Part shown: positions 35,470 through 43,817 of the stretch, one piece after another
How positions within the stretch are numbered: the stretch's first letter is position 1
How the letters are laid out: each line of letters opens with the position of its first letter
From: Gorillibacterium timonense
GTDB taxonomy: Bacteria; Bacillota; Bacilli; Paenibacillales; NBRC-103111
NCBI RefSeq assembly: GCF_001457415.1
Contig: NZ_LN881724.1
Span: 496,001-560,000, forward strand
Reading direction: 5' to 3'
Length of the DNA: 64,000 nucleotides
Position numbers and translations under genes: made by a program
The notes under the pieces: model-generated
Seen by the model: only the letters and a program-made list of their open reading frames with translations
Told to the model about the DNA's origin: nothing
Databases searched by the model: none

Positions 35470-35677
35470 CGCTTCGTTCCTCCGTTTGGTGTCCAAATCG
35501 TACGATTGAATTCTCCATCTCTAGTCCACTATAAACCATTTAACCTGACAGCATTCTGTCCGGTTAGCGGTTCGTCTCTTTGCCATTGTTTTCTTCTCGG
35601 GAAAGATTGATATAGAAATCTCTCCGGAATTATGGTACATCTTAACAAAAGCTGCTGGACAAAAGGAGTCGACTTTG

Positions 35678-36064
35678 ATGCAGATTGGCGCGGTCACGTT
35701 TTTCGTAAACGATATGGAGAAGATGGTCGGCTTTTATCGGGATGTCATGAAGATGGAGATCGAGTGGGATGGAGGCAGCTTTACCGGGGTTCGAATGGAG
35801 AACCGCGTATTCTTTAATTTGTGTCAGCGGAATGAAGGGGACAAGGCCCGGTTTGATTATCATGAGCGTATCAACGGGACCATGGAAATTTCCTTCGGCG
35901 TACCTACACCGGAGGATGTGGACGTCGAGTTCGAGCGCTTGGTGCAGGCGGGCGCGACTCCTGTGAACCAACCGGTATCGCAGCCGTACGGCTTGCGAGA
36001 TTCGGCGGTGGCGGACCCGGAAGGTAACCTGATCGAGATCGTGGCGGCTCTTCCAGAGGAATAG
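35678..36064 (+). CDS. VOC-superfamily (glyoxalase-like) protein
   Basis: The 128-residue protein has the paired beta-alpha-beta modules of the VOC fold: AVTFFVNDMEKMVGFYRDVMKM at the start and GLRDSAVADPEGNLIEIVAAL at the end. The final EIV Glu is a typical metal ligand. Members include lyases, dioxygenases and bleomycin-type drug-binding proteins. AAAGGAG gives the ATG at 35678. It lies 28 nt before the next gene, so the two are probably co-transcribed. Confidence 0.85.
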   Translation: MQIGAVTFFVNDMEKMVGFYRDVMKMEIEWDGGSFTGVRMENRVFFNLCQRNEGDKARFDYHERINGTMEISFGVPTPEDVDVEFERLVQAGATPVNQPVSQPYGLRDSAVADPEGNLIEIVAALPEE

Positions 36065-36092
36065 AGATCAGGATAGGCGAGGGGGAACCATT

Positions 36093-36680
36093 ATGAATGT
36101 TTTCATAGTTTACGCGCATCCGAGCGAGGATTCGTTTACCCGTCATGTGAAGGAGAGCTTTATCCGGGGGTTGGAGGATGCGGGCCATTCTTATCTCATC
36201 TCGGATTTGTATCAAATGAATTTCAAAACCGACATGAGCGAGGCCGAATACCTGCGCGAGTCTAATTATCGGGATGATCTGCCGGTGCCGATGGATGTCA
36301 AGCTGGAGCAGGTAAAAATCAACGGCTGCGACGCCATCGTCTTCGTTTATCCCGTCTTCTGGACGGAGGCTCCCGCGAAGCTCGTTGGCTGGTTTGACCG
36401 GGTGTGGACCTACGGCTTTGCTTACGGCAACAACCGCACCATGAAGCAGTTGGCTAAAGGGCTCGTGCTCTGCGTCGCGGGAAACACCTTGGAGAAGCTG
36501 ATCGAAATGGGCCATTATGAGAGCATGAAGACGGTCATGCTCGGGGACCGGTTGTCCGACCGGGTGACGAGCAAGGAGATGATTGTCCTCGAGCGTATGT
36601 CCAAGGAATACGCGGAAGAACGCGAGGGCAATTGGGACAAGCATCTGGAGACGGCCTATCAGGCGGCCTACTCTTTGTAA
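36093..36680 (+). CDS. Flavodoxin-fold NAD(P)H oxidoreductase
   Basis: The 195-residue protein is of the NQO1/KefF type: FIVYAHPSEDSFTRHVKESF near the start and VFVYPVFWTEAPAKLVGWFDRVWTYGFAYG in the middle, which form the FMN- and dimer-contacting segments. It would reduce quinones or other electrophiles with NAD(P)H. The pairing with a VOC protein suggests detoxification. A strong bidirectional terminator follows. Confidence 0.85.
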   Translation: MNVFIVYAHPSEDSFTRHVKESFIRGLEDAGHSYLISDLYQMNFKTDMSEAEYLRESNYRDDLPVPMDVKLEQVKINGCDAIVFVYPVFWTEAPAKLVGWFDRVWTYGFAYGNNRTMKQLAKGLVLCVAGNTLEKLIEMGHYESMKTVMLGDRLSDRVTSKEMIVLERMSKEYAEEREGNWDKHLETAYQAAYSL

Positions 36681-36734
36681 TCAAGGCCAAATCGGTCCAT
36701 TGTGAGAAAAAGGATAACCGAAGCTATGCCGTTA

Positions 36735-36767
36735 AAAAAGCCTTGAGCGGAGCGCTCAAGGCTTTTT
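36735..36767. terminator. Bidirectional terminator
   Basis: AAAAAGCCTTGAGCG-GAG-CGCTCAAGGCTTTTT is a perfect 15-bp stem with A and T tails. It also contains the stop codon of the convergent transporter gene. Confidence 0.9.
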
Positions 36768-37727
36768 GCTTAGCCCGTTTGCTGGAAGGAGCGGCTTGCG
36801 CCTCAGGTGGGCAAATGGGAGGGAGCGAAGCAGGAAGCGTTGGCGGGGTTCATCCATCGAACCCTTGGAGACGGTCCGCGGCTTCCGTTTGATGCCGGAG
36901 ACGACAACCCCGGCGAGGACAAGCCCGGCGCCTAGATAGCCCCTCGCCTGCAGCACCTCGTGCAGGAACAGGTAGGCAAACAGCGCGGTGAACACGGGCT
37001 CTAGTGTAAACAAGAGTCCGGTACGCTCCGGCGTTGTGTGCTTCTGGGCGACTGGCTGCAGCACGAAGCCGAACGCGCTGCAGACGATAGCCAGCCCCAA
37101 TACGGCTGTCCATTCCGCACGGCTGGCGGGTAGGGCGGGATGCTCGAAGATCAAGCTGCCGATCAACCCGTACAGCCCGGCGAAGCCGAGCTGGTAGATC
37201 CCGAGTAGCAGCCCATCCGCTTTGTGCGTCATCCGGTTGGTGGCGATGATTTGCCAAGCGTAGGTAAAGGCGCCTGCCAGGCACAACAAAGCCCCGCCCG
37301 AGAGCGTCAGCCGTCCGTTCAGCGAAAGCAGAGCGATGCCGGTCAAAGCCAGGACGGCGCCTGCGGCGACCGGAAGCTCAGGCTTACGGCGGGTGATCAG
37401 CATTTGCAGCAGGGGGACGAAGACGACGGTGGCGCTGGTCAGGAAGCCGGCGGTGGAGGCGGACGTCGTCTTCAAGCCGAACATCAGAAAGGCGAAGAGA
37501 CCGAACAAGAGCAGGCCGAGCAGCGCTCCGTAGCCGATCGTCCGCCGATCCGTCCGAGCCATCCGCTTGCGGAAGAGAAGAGCCGTTAGAAGGAAGGCGA
37601 TTCCAAATCGAAGCGAAATGAGGTTGAATGGCCCCATGTGGTTGAGGCCGAGTTTCATGAGAAGATAGGACGATCCCCAAGCCATGGAGATCAAGGCAAG
37701 GAGGAGGTCTGCTTTTTTCTGCGTCAC
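36756..37727 (-). CDS. EamA-family (DMT) transporter
   Basis: The 323-residue protein has ten hydrophobic segments in two EamA repeats, starting LLALISMAWGSSYLLMKLGL. The second repeat ends with FTLEPVFTALFAYLFLHEVLQARGYLGAGLVLAGVVVS, the signature segment. Such proteins export amino acids, nucleosides or other metabolites. The last codons lie within the terminator hairpin. A LysR gene is divergent at 37907 and probably controls it. Confidence 0.9.
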   Translation of the reverse strand: MTQKKADLLLALISMAWGSSYLLMKLGLNHMGPFNLISLRFGIAFLLTALLFRKRMARTDRRTIGYGALLGLLLFGLFAFLMFGLKTTSASTAGFLTSATVVFVPLLQMLITRRKPELPVAAGAVLALTGIALLSLNGRLTLSGGALLCLAGAFTYAWQIIATNRMTHKADGLLLGIYQLGFAGLYGLIGSLIFEHPALPASRAEWTAVLGLAIVCSAFGFVLQPVAQKHTTPERTGLLFTLEPVFTALFAYLFLHEVLQARGYLGAGLVLAGVVVSGIKRKPRTVSKGSMDEPRQRFLLRSLPFAHLRRKPLLPANGLSKKP

Positions 37728-37906
37728 GCTGGCTGCTCCATTCTGCTATAGCGGCGGGTGCTCAAATAGGTCTTGCCAATTCACACCTGCTTAGTAAACA
37801 ATAAAAAGCAGAATTAGAAAAGCGCATGTTTTTCATAGAATACATGAGAAAAATTCATGTTGGAACGTTGGGAATATCTAGAATCATCCATGGAAGGAAT
37901 AGAAGC

Positions 37907-38782
37907 ATGTCCAATCCTAAATATGAAGCGCTGCTGAAAACAGTCGAGCTGGGCAGTCTGACCAAAGCAGCGGTGGCACTCGGATATACGCAGTCGGGCA
38001 TCAGCCACATGCTGAACGCGCTGGAGAAGGAGTGGCAGCTGCAGTTGCTCATCCGCGATCGTTCCGGCATCCGCCTTACCTCCGAAGGAATGAGACTCCT
38101 GCCCCATATCCGCACCGTGTGCAATGCGGAGCGCGAGCTGGAGGAGGAGACCCGGCGGCTCCATGGGCTGCAATCCGGTTTGATCCGCATCGGTATGTTC
38201 ACCAGCGTGGCGGTACACTGGCTCCCTTCTCTCATCAAGACTTTTCACGCGGAGTATCCGAACATCGAATTCAAGCTGCTGCACGGGGATTATGACCAGA
38301 TCGAAGATTGGGTCGAGGAGGGGCAGGCTGATTGCGGCTTTCTCCGGCTTCCCGCCCGCTCCGGTTTGGAAAGCCGCTATTTGAAGCAGGACCGCCTGCT
38401 TGTCATCCTGCCGGAGCAGCATCCGCTTGCGGACTGCGACTCTTTCCCGGTGGAGCGGTTGGCAGAGGAGGCGTTCATCCTGCTGGATGAGGGAACGACG
38501 AACGAGATCACCGACCTGTTCGAGCTGCACCGAATTCATCCCAAGGTGCGGTTCAGCGCCAAGGATGACTACGCGATCATCTCCATGGTCGAAAGCGGCC
38601 TCGGCATCAGCATCCTTCCGGAGCTGCTTCTGCATCGCACGCCTTACCGCGTCGTCCGCAAGGAGCTCAGCGTTCCCGCATACCGCAAGCTTGGGATCGT
38701 GATGAAGGCGGGCAAGCTGCCTTCGCCCGCGTTGAGCCGTTTTTTGGGGCATCTGCAGAATGGCCGGGAGGGGTTGATCTAA
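37907..38782 (+). CDS. LysR-family transcriptional regulator
   Basis: The 291-residue protein has a LysR helix-turn-helix (1-60: TVELGSLTKAAVALGYTQSGISHMLNALE) and a periplasmic-binding-protein-like effector domain (about 88-290, with GQADCGFLRLP and MVESGLGISILPELL). The ATG at 37907 has GGAAGGA upstream. LysR proteins usually regulate the divergent gene, here the EamA transporter. Confidence 0.9.
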   Translation: MSNPKYEALLKTVELGSLTKAAVALGYTQSGISHMLNALEKEWQLQLLIRDRSGIRLTSEGMRLLPHIRTVCNAERELEEETRRLHGLQSGLIRIGMFTSVAVHWLPSLIKTFHAEYPNIEFKLLHGDYDQIEDWVEEGQADCGFLRLPARSGLESRYLKQDRLLVILPEQHPLADCDSFPVERLAEEAFILLDEGTTNEITDLFELHRIHPKVRFSAKDDYAIISMVESGLGISILPELLLHRTPYRVVRKELSVPAYRKLGIVMKAGKLPSPALSRFLGHLQNGREGLI

Positions 38783-39062
38783 CTGAATGGTCCCCTTGGG
38801 TCCATCTTTTTGGTGAACATCACCGTTAAGGTGATCGTGAAGCCAATGAATGACTAGGCAATTTGAGATAAGGGTATGATCCATGCCAATGAGTGATTTC
38901 TCGTTTCGCTGGCATCGTTAAGCCTTGTCGACCTATCATGTCCAACCAAATGTTTCATTACACAAAAAACGGGAACATTCCCATGTTCTACTTCTAAAAA
39001 ATGTCGTTTTGTGGTTCAATAGAACTATAAACTGAATTTTCATAAAATGGAGGGGGTACCTG

Positions 39063-41093
39063 TTGCAGGATATTAAAGGGTACAAAATCATACGAACTCT
39101 TGGAGCAGGGAATTTTGGAACTACATTTGAAGTTGAGAAAGAAAAGACGAGATATGCCTTGAAATTAATACGTGAAAATATAATGGATAAAGAGGCCGTC
39201 CATTCAAGAAGAATTGAACGGGAAATCCGTATTTTAAAAGCTGTTGACAATGAGAATGTTGTAAAATATGTTGATGATGGTTTCATTAGCGATGGCGTTC
39301 AGAAATATCGCTATATTGTTATGGAGTACGTAGAAGGTGAAACGCTAGAAGCAAGGATTGAAAAGTCTCTGACTATACAAGAGGCTTGTGTTATTGCTAA
39401 GAATATTTTCATTGGAATTAATGCAATTCATTCTAACAACATTATTCATCGTGACTTAAAACCGTCAAATATTATTGTTACAAATCACAATATGGATATA
39501 AAAATTATTGACTTCGGTATTTCGAAGTTGATTGATGCAAGTACCCTTACAACTACAGGACAAGGTATGGGTACTTTTGCATATATGGCACCTGAACAAT
39601 TGCGTTCTGCTAAGGACATCGATTATCGTGCTGACTACTACTCAGCCGCGGCAATTATGTATGAACTTATATCTAAAGAACGTCCACTTAAAATGAGTAA
39701 TCAATTGGAAGCCATACATAAAATATTATCTGAAACTCCTGAACCCCTTGCCACTAAAGTTCCATCAATTCCAATTGAGATATCGGAATTAGTTGAAAAC
39801 TTGCTAAAAAAGCAACCTTTCGAACGAAACATACCCTACGATACCATTGTTTCAGTCCTTGAAAAACACAAAAAGACTGGTATTCGAACAGGCCCCAAAA
39901 TAATGACTTTGTATTTTAACTCGGAAATAGAGTTCTTACCGATGGTCATTCAAAATGATGCTAAGGCGGTTGTAGAATATCATAACAGCCACTTTATTAA
40001 AGGGGCCGTCTTCAATGCTCCACAATTGCTTCATTCGGATAAGAACTATTTAGAACTTTCACAACATAATCTTCGGTTGATTATTGACCCATACACTCAA
40101 ACTTTGGGATATTCTGCATTTACAACAAAGCCTACCTATAAAAAAATCCCTTACTTAATTAGTGCCTTAAAAAAAGAAACACCGAAAGATTTCTTTAATA
40201 TCACTGTATTACAGAACAGAGTAAAAAAGGTCATTGATCTCCAAGAATTCTATAAAGCTAGCATTTTTCTTGCACCCTTTCATTTTATAGAGTCCCATAA
40301 GGACGATTGGTTAAACGTTGACTATAACGCTTATAAAGAAAGTAAATCTTATATTCAGCAAGCCGGAATCAATAAACCAGTTTACTATGGTATCTCTTTT
40401 GAAGTTGGTCAGTTCGAAGATATTGATTACATCAAAGACCTAGTAAATCTGGTGACATCGGCAAACCCAGATGGGTATTACCTTCAAATTTCCGGTAACT
40501 TTGATTCAACCAACACAAATCATTACTTGGCCTATGCTTACCTGGTCAAAATGCTTGCCGACTCCAAAAGGGAAATTATACTTTCTCGTATTAATGACTT
40601 TTCGCGGGGCTTAATTGCATTAGGTGCAAATACGATTTCAGCCGGATTGGGCCAAAGTGATAACTTCAAGAAGGAGTATCTAGAAAGAGAACAAGGTGGA
40701 GGAACCAGCAGGAGATATTATGTTGAGAAGCTGATGGGATTGTACAATCAAAATATGTTGGAGGATATTCTGTCAACAAATGCAGGTTTATCTTGTGTGT
40801 GTCATTGTGACTTTTGCCAAGGCGCGTCGAATACAAACCAGCTAACGGAATTTAATAATGTAATCAAACATCACCTTTTTATAAAAAATAAACAAATGAA
40901 AGAATTGTCTTCACTTCACCAAGCTGAAAAGATGGAAAGTTTTATGGATAGTGTAGCTATAGCGATTCAACTGATCAAAGATATTAATAAAGAAAAACGA
41001 ATAAAGAACTTCGGATATTCCCATTTAGAAGCCTGGAGGGACGTTATTTTAGAAGTATCCAAGTCCAATTTCAACAATGCTTCTCATATGTAG
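39063..41093 (+). CDS. Ser/Thr kinase fused to a TGT-like domain
   Basis: The 676-residue protein has an N-terminal Hanks-type kinase (about 6-270) with glycine loop GAGNFGTT (14-21), Lys34, HRDLKPSN (129-136), DFG (150-152) and APE (176-178), so it should be active. Residues about 280-676 form a second domain resembling tRNA-guanine transglycosylase (TGT/DpdA): a barrel-like alpha/beta run and a CxCxxC knuckle (Cys580, Cys582, Cys585). HHL (603-605) and His619 follow, near the spacing of the TGT zinc site. TGT enzymes swap a base in nucleic acid. There is no membrane segment. The start is TTG after GGAGGGGG. Codons are A+T-rich, unlike flanking genes. The second assignment rests on my reading of motifs. 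Confidence 0.7.
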   Translation: MQDIKGYKIIRTLGAGNFGTTFEVEKEKTRYALKLIRENIMDKEAVHSRRIEREIRILKAVDNENVVKYVDDGFISDGVQKYRYIVMEYVEGETLEARIEKSLTIQEACVIAKNIFIGINAIHSNNIIHRDLKPSNIIVTNHNMDIKIIDFGISKLIDASTLTTTGQGMGTFAYMAPEQLRSAKDIDYRADYYSAAAIMYELISKERPLKMSNQLEAIHKILSETPEPLATKVPSIPIEISELVENLLKKQPFERNIPYDTIVSVLEKHKKTGIRTGPKIMTLYFNSEIEFLPMVIQNDAKAVVEYHNSHFIKGAVFNAPQLLHSDKNYLELSQHNLRLIIDPYTQTLGYSAFTTKPTYKKIPYLISALKKETPKDFFNITVLQNRVKKVIDLQEFYKASIFLAPFHFIESHKDDWLNVDYNAYKESKSYIQQAGINKPVYYGISFEVGQFEDIDYIKDLVNLVTSANPDGYYLQISGNFDSTNTNHYLAYAYLVKMLADSKREIILSRINDFSRGLIALGANTISAGLGQSDNFKKEYLEREQGGGTSRRYYVEKLMGLYNQNMLEDILSTNAGLSCVCHCDFCQGASNTNQLTEFNNVIKHHLFIKNKQMKELSSLHQAEKMESFMDSVAIAIQLIKDINKEKRIKNFGYSHLEAWRDVILEVSKSNFNNASHM

Positions 41094-41724
41094 CTGTACA
41101 TTTTGCAATTATTTCTTCAGCTACTTTATATCTCATTAAAGGGTCTAGTGGTTTGATTGGGGGAGCTTCTATTATCTCCCTTACCCTAGACCCTACACTT
41201 ATTAAACCGACTTTAAATCGTTTGCATTCACTCTGATCGGCGCGGTGAACATATTGTTCATCCAACGCTAAATAGGATTTATTTGCAAAACGCTGATATC
41301 GAATAGCTTGAGCCAATCCCTTCGTCCAGTCCTCTAATTTTGCTTCGATTGCTGTGACATTTGGATTGAATAAAGTAAAATCTTGATTCCTTATGTAAGT
41401 ATTCTCCACCATTAATACTGCGCCAATTTCTTCTAGACGTTTTAAAATATTGTATTTGAGTCGTTGCTTTGAAATGAAGAGCGTGTTATGAAGTTCTTCA
41501 ACTTCTACGCTTTTTCTTTTTCGGATATAATCGAAGACCTTAACTTCATCCAAATGTTTCAAATAAATACCATTTCTTTCACAGATAAATCTATTTAATT
41601 CTGATTGATTTCGAATGATAAGCAAATCAGAAATTCCATATCCAACACCGATTTCTTGAATGGTGAAGTTTCTATTATAATGTTGAACGAGCCGTTGTAC
41701 TAACTCCTCCTCAGATTGAAACAC
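41071..41724 (-). CDS. PD-(D/E)xK nuclease-like protein with winged helix
   Basis: The 217-residue protein shows the restriction-endonuclease-fold pattern: Asp33 in GISDLLII, then EAK (Glu127, Lys129) in TAIEAKLEDW, and QAIRY (Gln139, Tyr143) as the helix motif. A winged-helix-like segment (about 60-110, VFDYIRKRKSVEVEELHNTL) lies between the Asp and EAK strands. It is a candidate DNA-cleaving or DNA-binding effector. Its 3' end overlaps the kinase-TGT gene by 23 bp in convergent orientation. Base composition is equally A+T-rich, which suggests the two were acquired together. Confidence 0.65.
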   Translation of the reverse strand: MFQSEEELVQRLVQHYNRNFTIQEIGVGYGISDLLIIRNQSELNRFICERNGIYLKHLDEVKVFDYIRKRKSVEVEELHNTLFISKQRLKYNILKRLEEIGAVLMVENTYIRNQDFTLFNPNVTAIEAKLEDWTKGLAQAIRYQRFANKSYLALDEQYVHRADQSECKRFKVGLISVGSRVREIIEAPPIKPLDPLMRYKVAEEIIAKCTATYEKHC

Positions 41725-42208
41725 AACAATTCACCTTTTCTATATTCTTTACATGAATGATCTATGCAACATTATACCTTCTACACGGTTGGGTATCTAT
41801 ATGATAGTTGATAGCTCATTTTTTTAACCAACTGTGGATTTTCTTGCACAGATCTACGATACTGAATAGAAATATGTAAGCGGTGGTTAGACACAAGCCA
41901 ATATTCCTCAAGAAATCAACTCGTTCTCCCAAATAAACATTTGTAATGAACAAAATGATTGAAAAATCAATATGGCAGTCCTAAATAAGCTATCTTCTCT
42001 GTGAAGTTATAGTTTCTAAATGAACGGAAATATTTCACTAAGATATAATTGAAAATGACCGTAAAAATAATAAGCATAAGCAACGTTTTTGCTCCTTTAT
42101 TACATCACAATCAAATCCAATATACAGCCATTTCTTCTAGATGTCCGTTCACAAAAATCCACACATGGCGGGTCTGTGAGCTGTATTATGAAAACGCCAG
42201 AACACTAA
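41725..42208. other. A+T-rich gap without recognisable gene
   Basis: The stretch upstream of the nuclease-like gene is A+T-rich and should hold its promoter. Short open frames on the plus strand (for example around 42049-42249) show no coding character that I trust. Confidence 0.4.
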
Positions 42209-42337
42209 ATGGGGATCAGAGTAAATGTGGATCAAGAAGTAGCTATTAGAGTTCATCAAGGAGAGCAATGTAGTGTCCGCTGGGATAATTTCATGTTTTT
42301 CTCGAGTTACATTAAAGTTTTGACAGACCACCAATAG
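42209..42337 (+). CDS. Small 42-residue protein or gene remnant
   Basis: The frame from ATG 42209 to TAG 42335 reads GIRVNVDQEVAIRVHQGEQC and ends FFSSYIKVLTDHQ, with convincing amino-acid composition. A TAA codon immediately precedes the ATG and no ribosome binding site is seen, so it may be the 3' end of a broken gene. Its stop is at the base of a terminator, as in a real gene end. Confidence 0.4.
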   Translation: MGIRVNVDQEVAIRVHQGEQCSVRWDNFMFFSSYIKVLTDHQ

Positions 42338-42361
42338 CCGCCTTCGATGGCGGCCTTTTTT
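42337..42361 (+). terminator. Rho-independent terminator
   Basis: GCCGCC-TTCGAT-GGCGGC followed by a C and six T ends the small ORF and isolates the glycan locus from upstream transcription. Confidence 0.85.
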
Positions 42362-42405
42362 GTTTTTAGGCTTCTTACAAGAAATCAACCCCCGCAACTG
42401 GACAA

Positions 42406-42558
42406 ATGGAAGCGTACCCGCGAAGGCGCTGCCGCTTTTATAATGACGGTAAACCGGAAAGAATGCCCCACGGCTTAGTCTATCTCTCCGGCTGGTTCAA
42501 CGATGACGATGAACCAGCCGATACCTTGGATTCTATGGAACAGGAGAAACCGAGATGA
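42406..42558 (+). CDS. 50-codon ORF overlapping the GH130 start
   Basis: A frame from ATG 42406 to TGA 42556 overlaps the GH130 start as ATGA. It contains FYNDGKPERMPHGLVYLSGW, followed by NDDDEPADTL. It might be a small coupled protein or the 3' end of a lost gene; the frame closes upstream at a TAG at 42367. No ribosome binding site is obvious before the ATG. I do not recognise it. Confidence 0.35.
   Translation: MEAYPRRRCRFYNDGKPERMPHGLVYLSGWFNDDDEPADTLDSMEQEKPR
42489..42520 (+). other. Hairpin before the first GH130 gene
   Basis: CGGCTGGTTCA at 42489-42499 pairs perfectly with TGAACCAGCCG at 42510-42520. There is no T run, so it is not a classical terminator. It could stabilise mRNA or bind a regulator 35 nt before the GH130 start. 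Confidence 0.4.
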
Positions 42559-43625
42559 CCCTTACCGCAGATCACATTGAGATCATGAAAGAACAATACC
42601 GGAAGGCGATGGCTATGGAGGTGGGCGACCACGCTCTGTTGTCCACGCTTGATTTTGCGGGAAGCTATGCAGACAATCCCGATTGGGCCATCGGGCCTTT
42701 TCGGCAGGAAGTGGACATGACGTTCAAGCTGGACCGCCACTGGCGGGACCCTTACAATTTCGGCTGGAGGAGCGGGTTTCTGTTTAATCCCAGCCTGATC
42801 GAGCGGAACGGGAAGTTGTATATGTTTTACCGGGCGGCTCCGCGTAAGGAAACGCTGGGCTCGCGCATCGGGCTGGCCGTCTATGATCCGGACTCGCGGA
42901 CGTGGACGGACTATGAAGAGAATCCCGTGATCTACCCTACGGATGAGAATGAATTGGTCAGCTGTGAAGACCCGAAGATATACCGGGCGGGAGATCGCTA
43001 TTACCTGTTCTACAACGGCATTTGGCCGCTGGACGAGGGGGAGGAGGAGATCGCTCGGCAGTCGATGGGGGAAGAGGTCGCCGTCGGCTGCGACATCAAG
43101 GTCGCGGTATCCGATGATCTTCTGCATTGGGAGAAGGTCGGACTAGCCGTTCCCCGCGAGGTATCCCGCCTTTGGGCCAAGGGCGCCGTGATTCCCCGCA
43201 ATTCGCGGGGAGAAGCCGTTCGCATCGGAGGAATGTATCGGATGTTCCTCAGCGAGGGCTGTGGAGGGAAGCAGCAGGTCGGAACTTCTGACGATATGCT
43301 GAATTGGTCCTTCGATCCGCAGGAGTACCTGAACACCCGTTCGCTCGGCAAGCTGTACGAGCTGGCTTGCATTTCGACAGAAGTTGACCAGGACGAGCTT
43401 GTCTTTGATTTCTTCTATCGCGATTTCGAGGGCCGGAACCAGGCGGCGCAAGCCTTGTACCGCAAGGATGAGCCGTTCCGGCAATTGGCGTTGAATCGGG
43501 GAGGGACCTTGGCTTGGGGCGGCTTGCTTCAGTTTGAGGGAAACTGGCTGTTCGCCCAAGGCTGGGATGCCGAGGACGGCGCAAACGAGATGTACCTGTA
43601 CTCCGCTCCAATCAAGCCGCGTTGA
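42555..43625 (+). CDS. GH130-like glycoside phosphorylase/hydrolase
   Basis: The 356-residue protein is a five-bladed propeller of the GH130/GH43-like group: RSGFLFNPSLIERNGKLYMFYRA, then SCEDPKIY with the probable catalytic Asp139, then FYNG, and KGAVIPRN later. GH130 enzymes phosphorolyse beta-mannosides to mannose 1-phosphate, or hydrolyse them. It is more divergent than the GH130 copy at 46831. There is no signal peptide, so it acts in the cytosol. GGAG 8 nt before the ATG supports the start. It opens the glycan locus. Confidence 0.78.
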   Translation: MTLTADHIEIMKEQYRKAMAMEVGDHALLSTLDFAGSYADNPDWAIGPFRQEVDMTFKLDRHWRDPYNFGWRSGFLFNPSLIERNGKLYMFYRAAPRKETLGSRIGLAVYDPDSRTWTDYEENPVIYPTDENELVSCEDPKIYRAGDRYYLFYNGIWPLDEGEEEIARQSMGEEVAVGCDIKVAVSDDLLHWEKVGLAVPREVSRLWAKGAVIPRNSRGEAVRIGGMYRMFLSEGCGGKQQVGTSDDMLNWSFDPQEYLNTRSLGKLYELACISTEVDQDELVFDFFYRDFEGRNQAAQALYRKDEPFRQLALNRGGTLAWGGLLQFEGNWLFAQGWDAEDGANEMYLYSAPIKPR

Positions 43626-43817
43626 ATCCACAAGCAGGCTAAGCGCCGAACCGCCGATTTGCCCGGCAGACTCTCCCGCCTGACGCTTCCTGTGATACGA
43701 TAAGAGGGTAGGTCTTGTCCTCTCCACTTATCCGTCAGGTGCTCTCCGTGAAAGATCGATAACTACTCGACGGATGGGATGACGGGATGTCGGCAAGACG
43801 GCGCAAGGAGGCGCAGC

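Noticed and set aside
42049-42249. A 66-codon frame in the A+T-rich gap
   Set aside because: It has no ribosome binding site and weak coding character, and it overlaps a better small frame at 42209.
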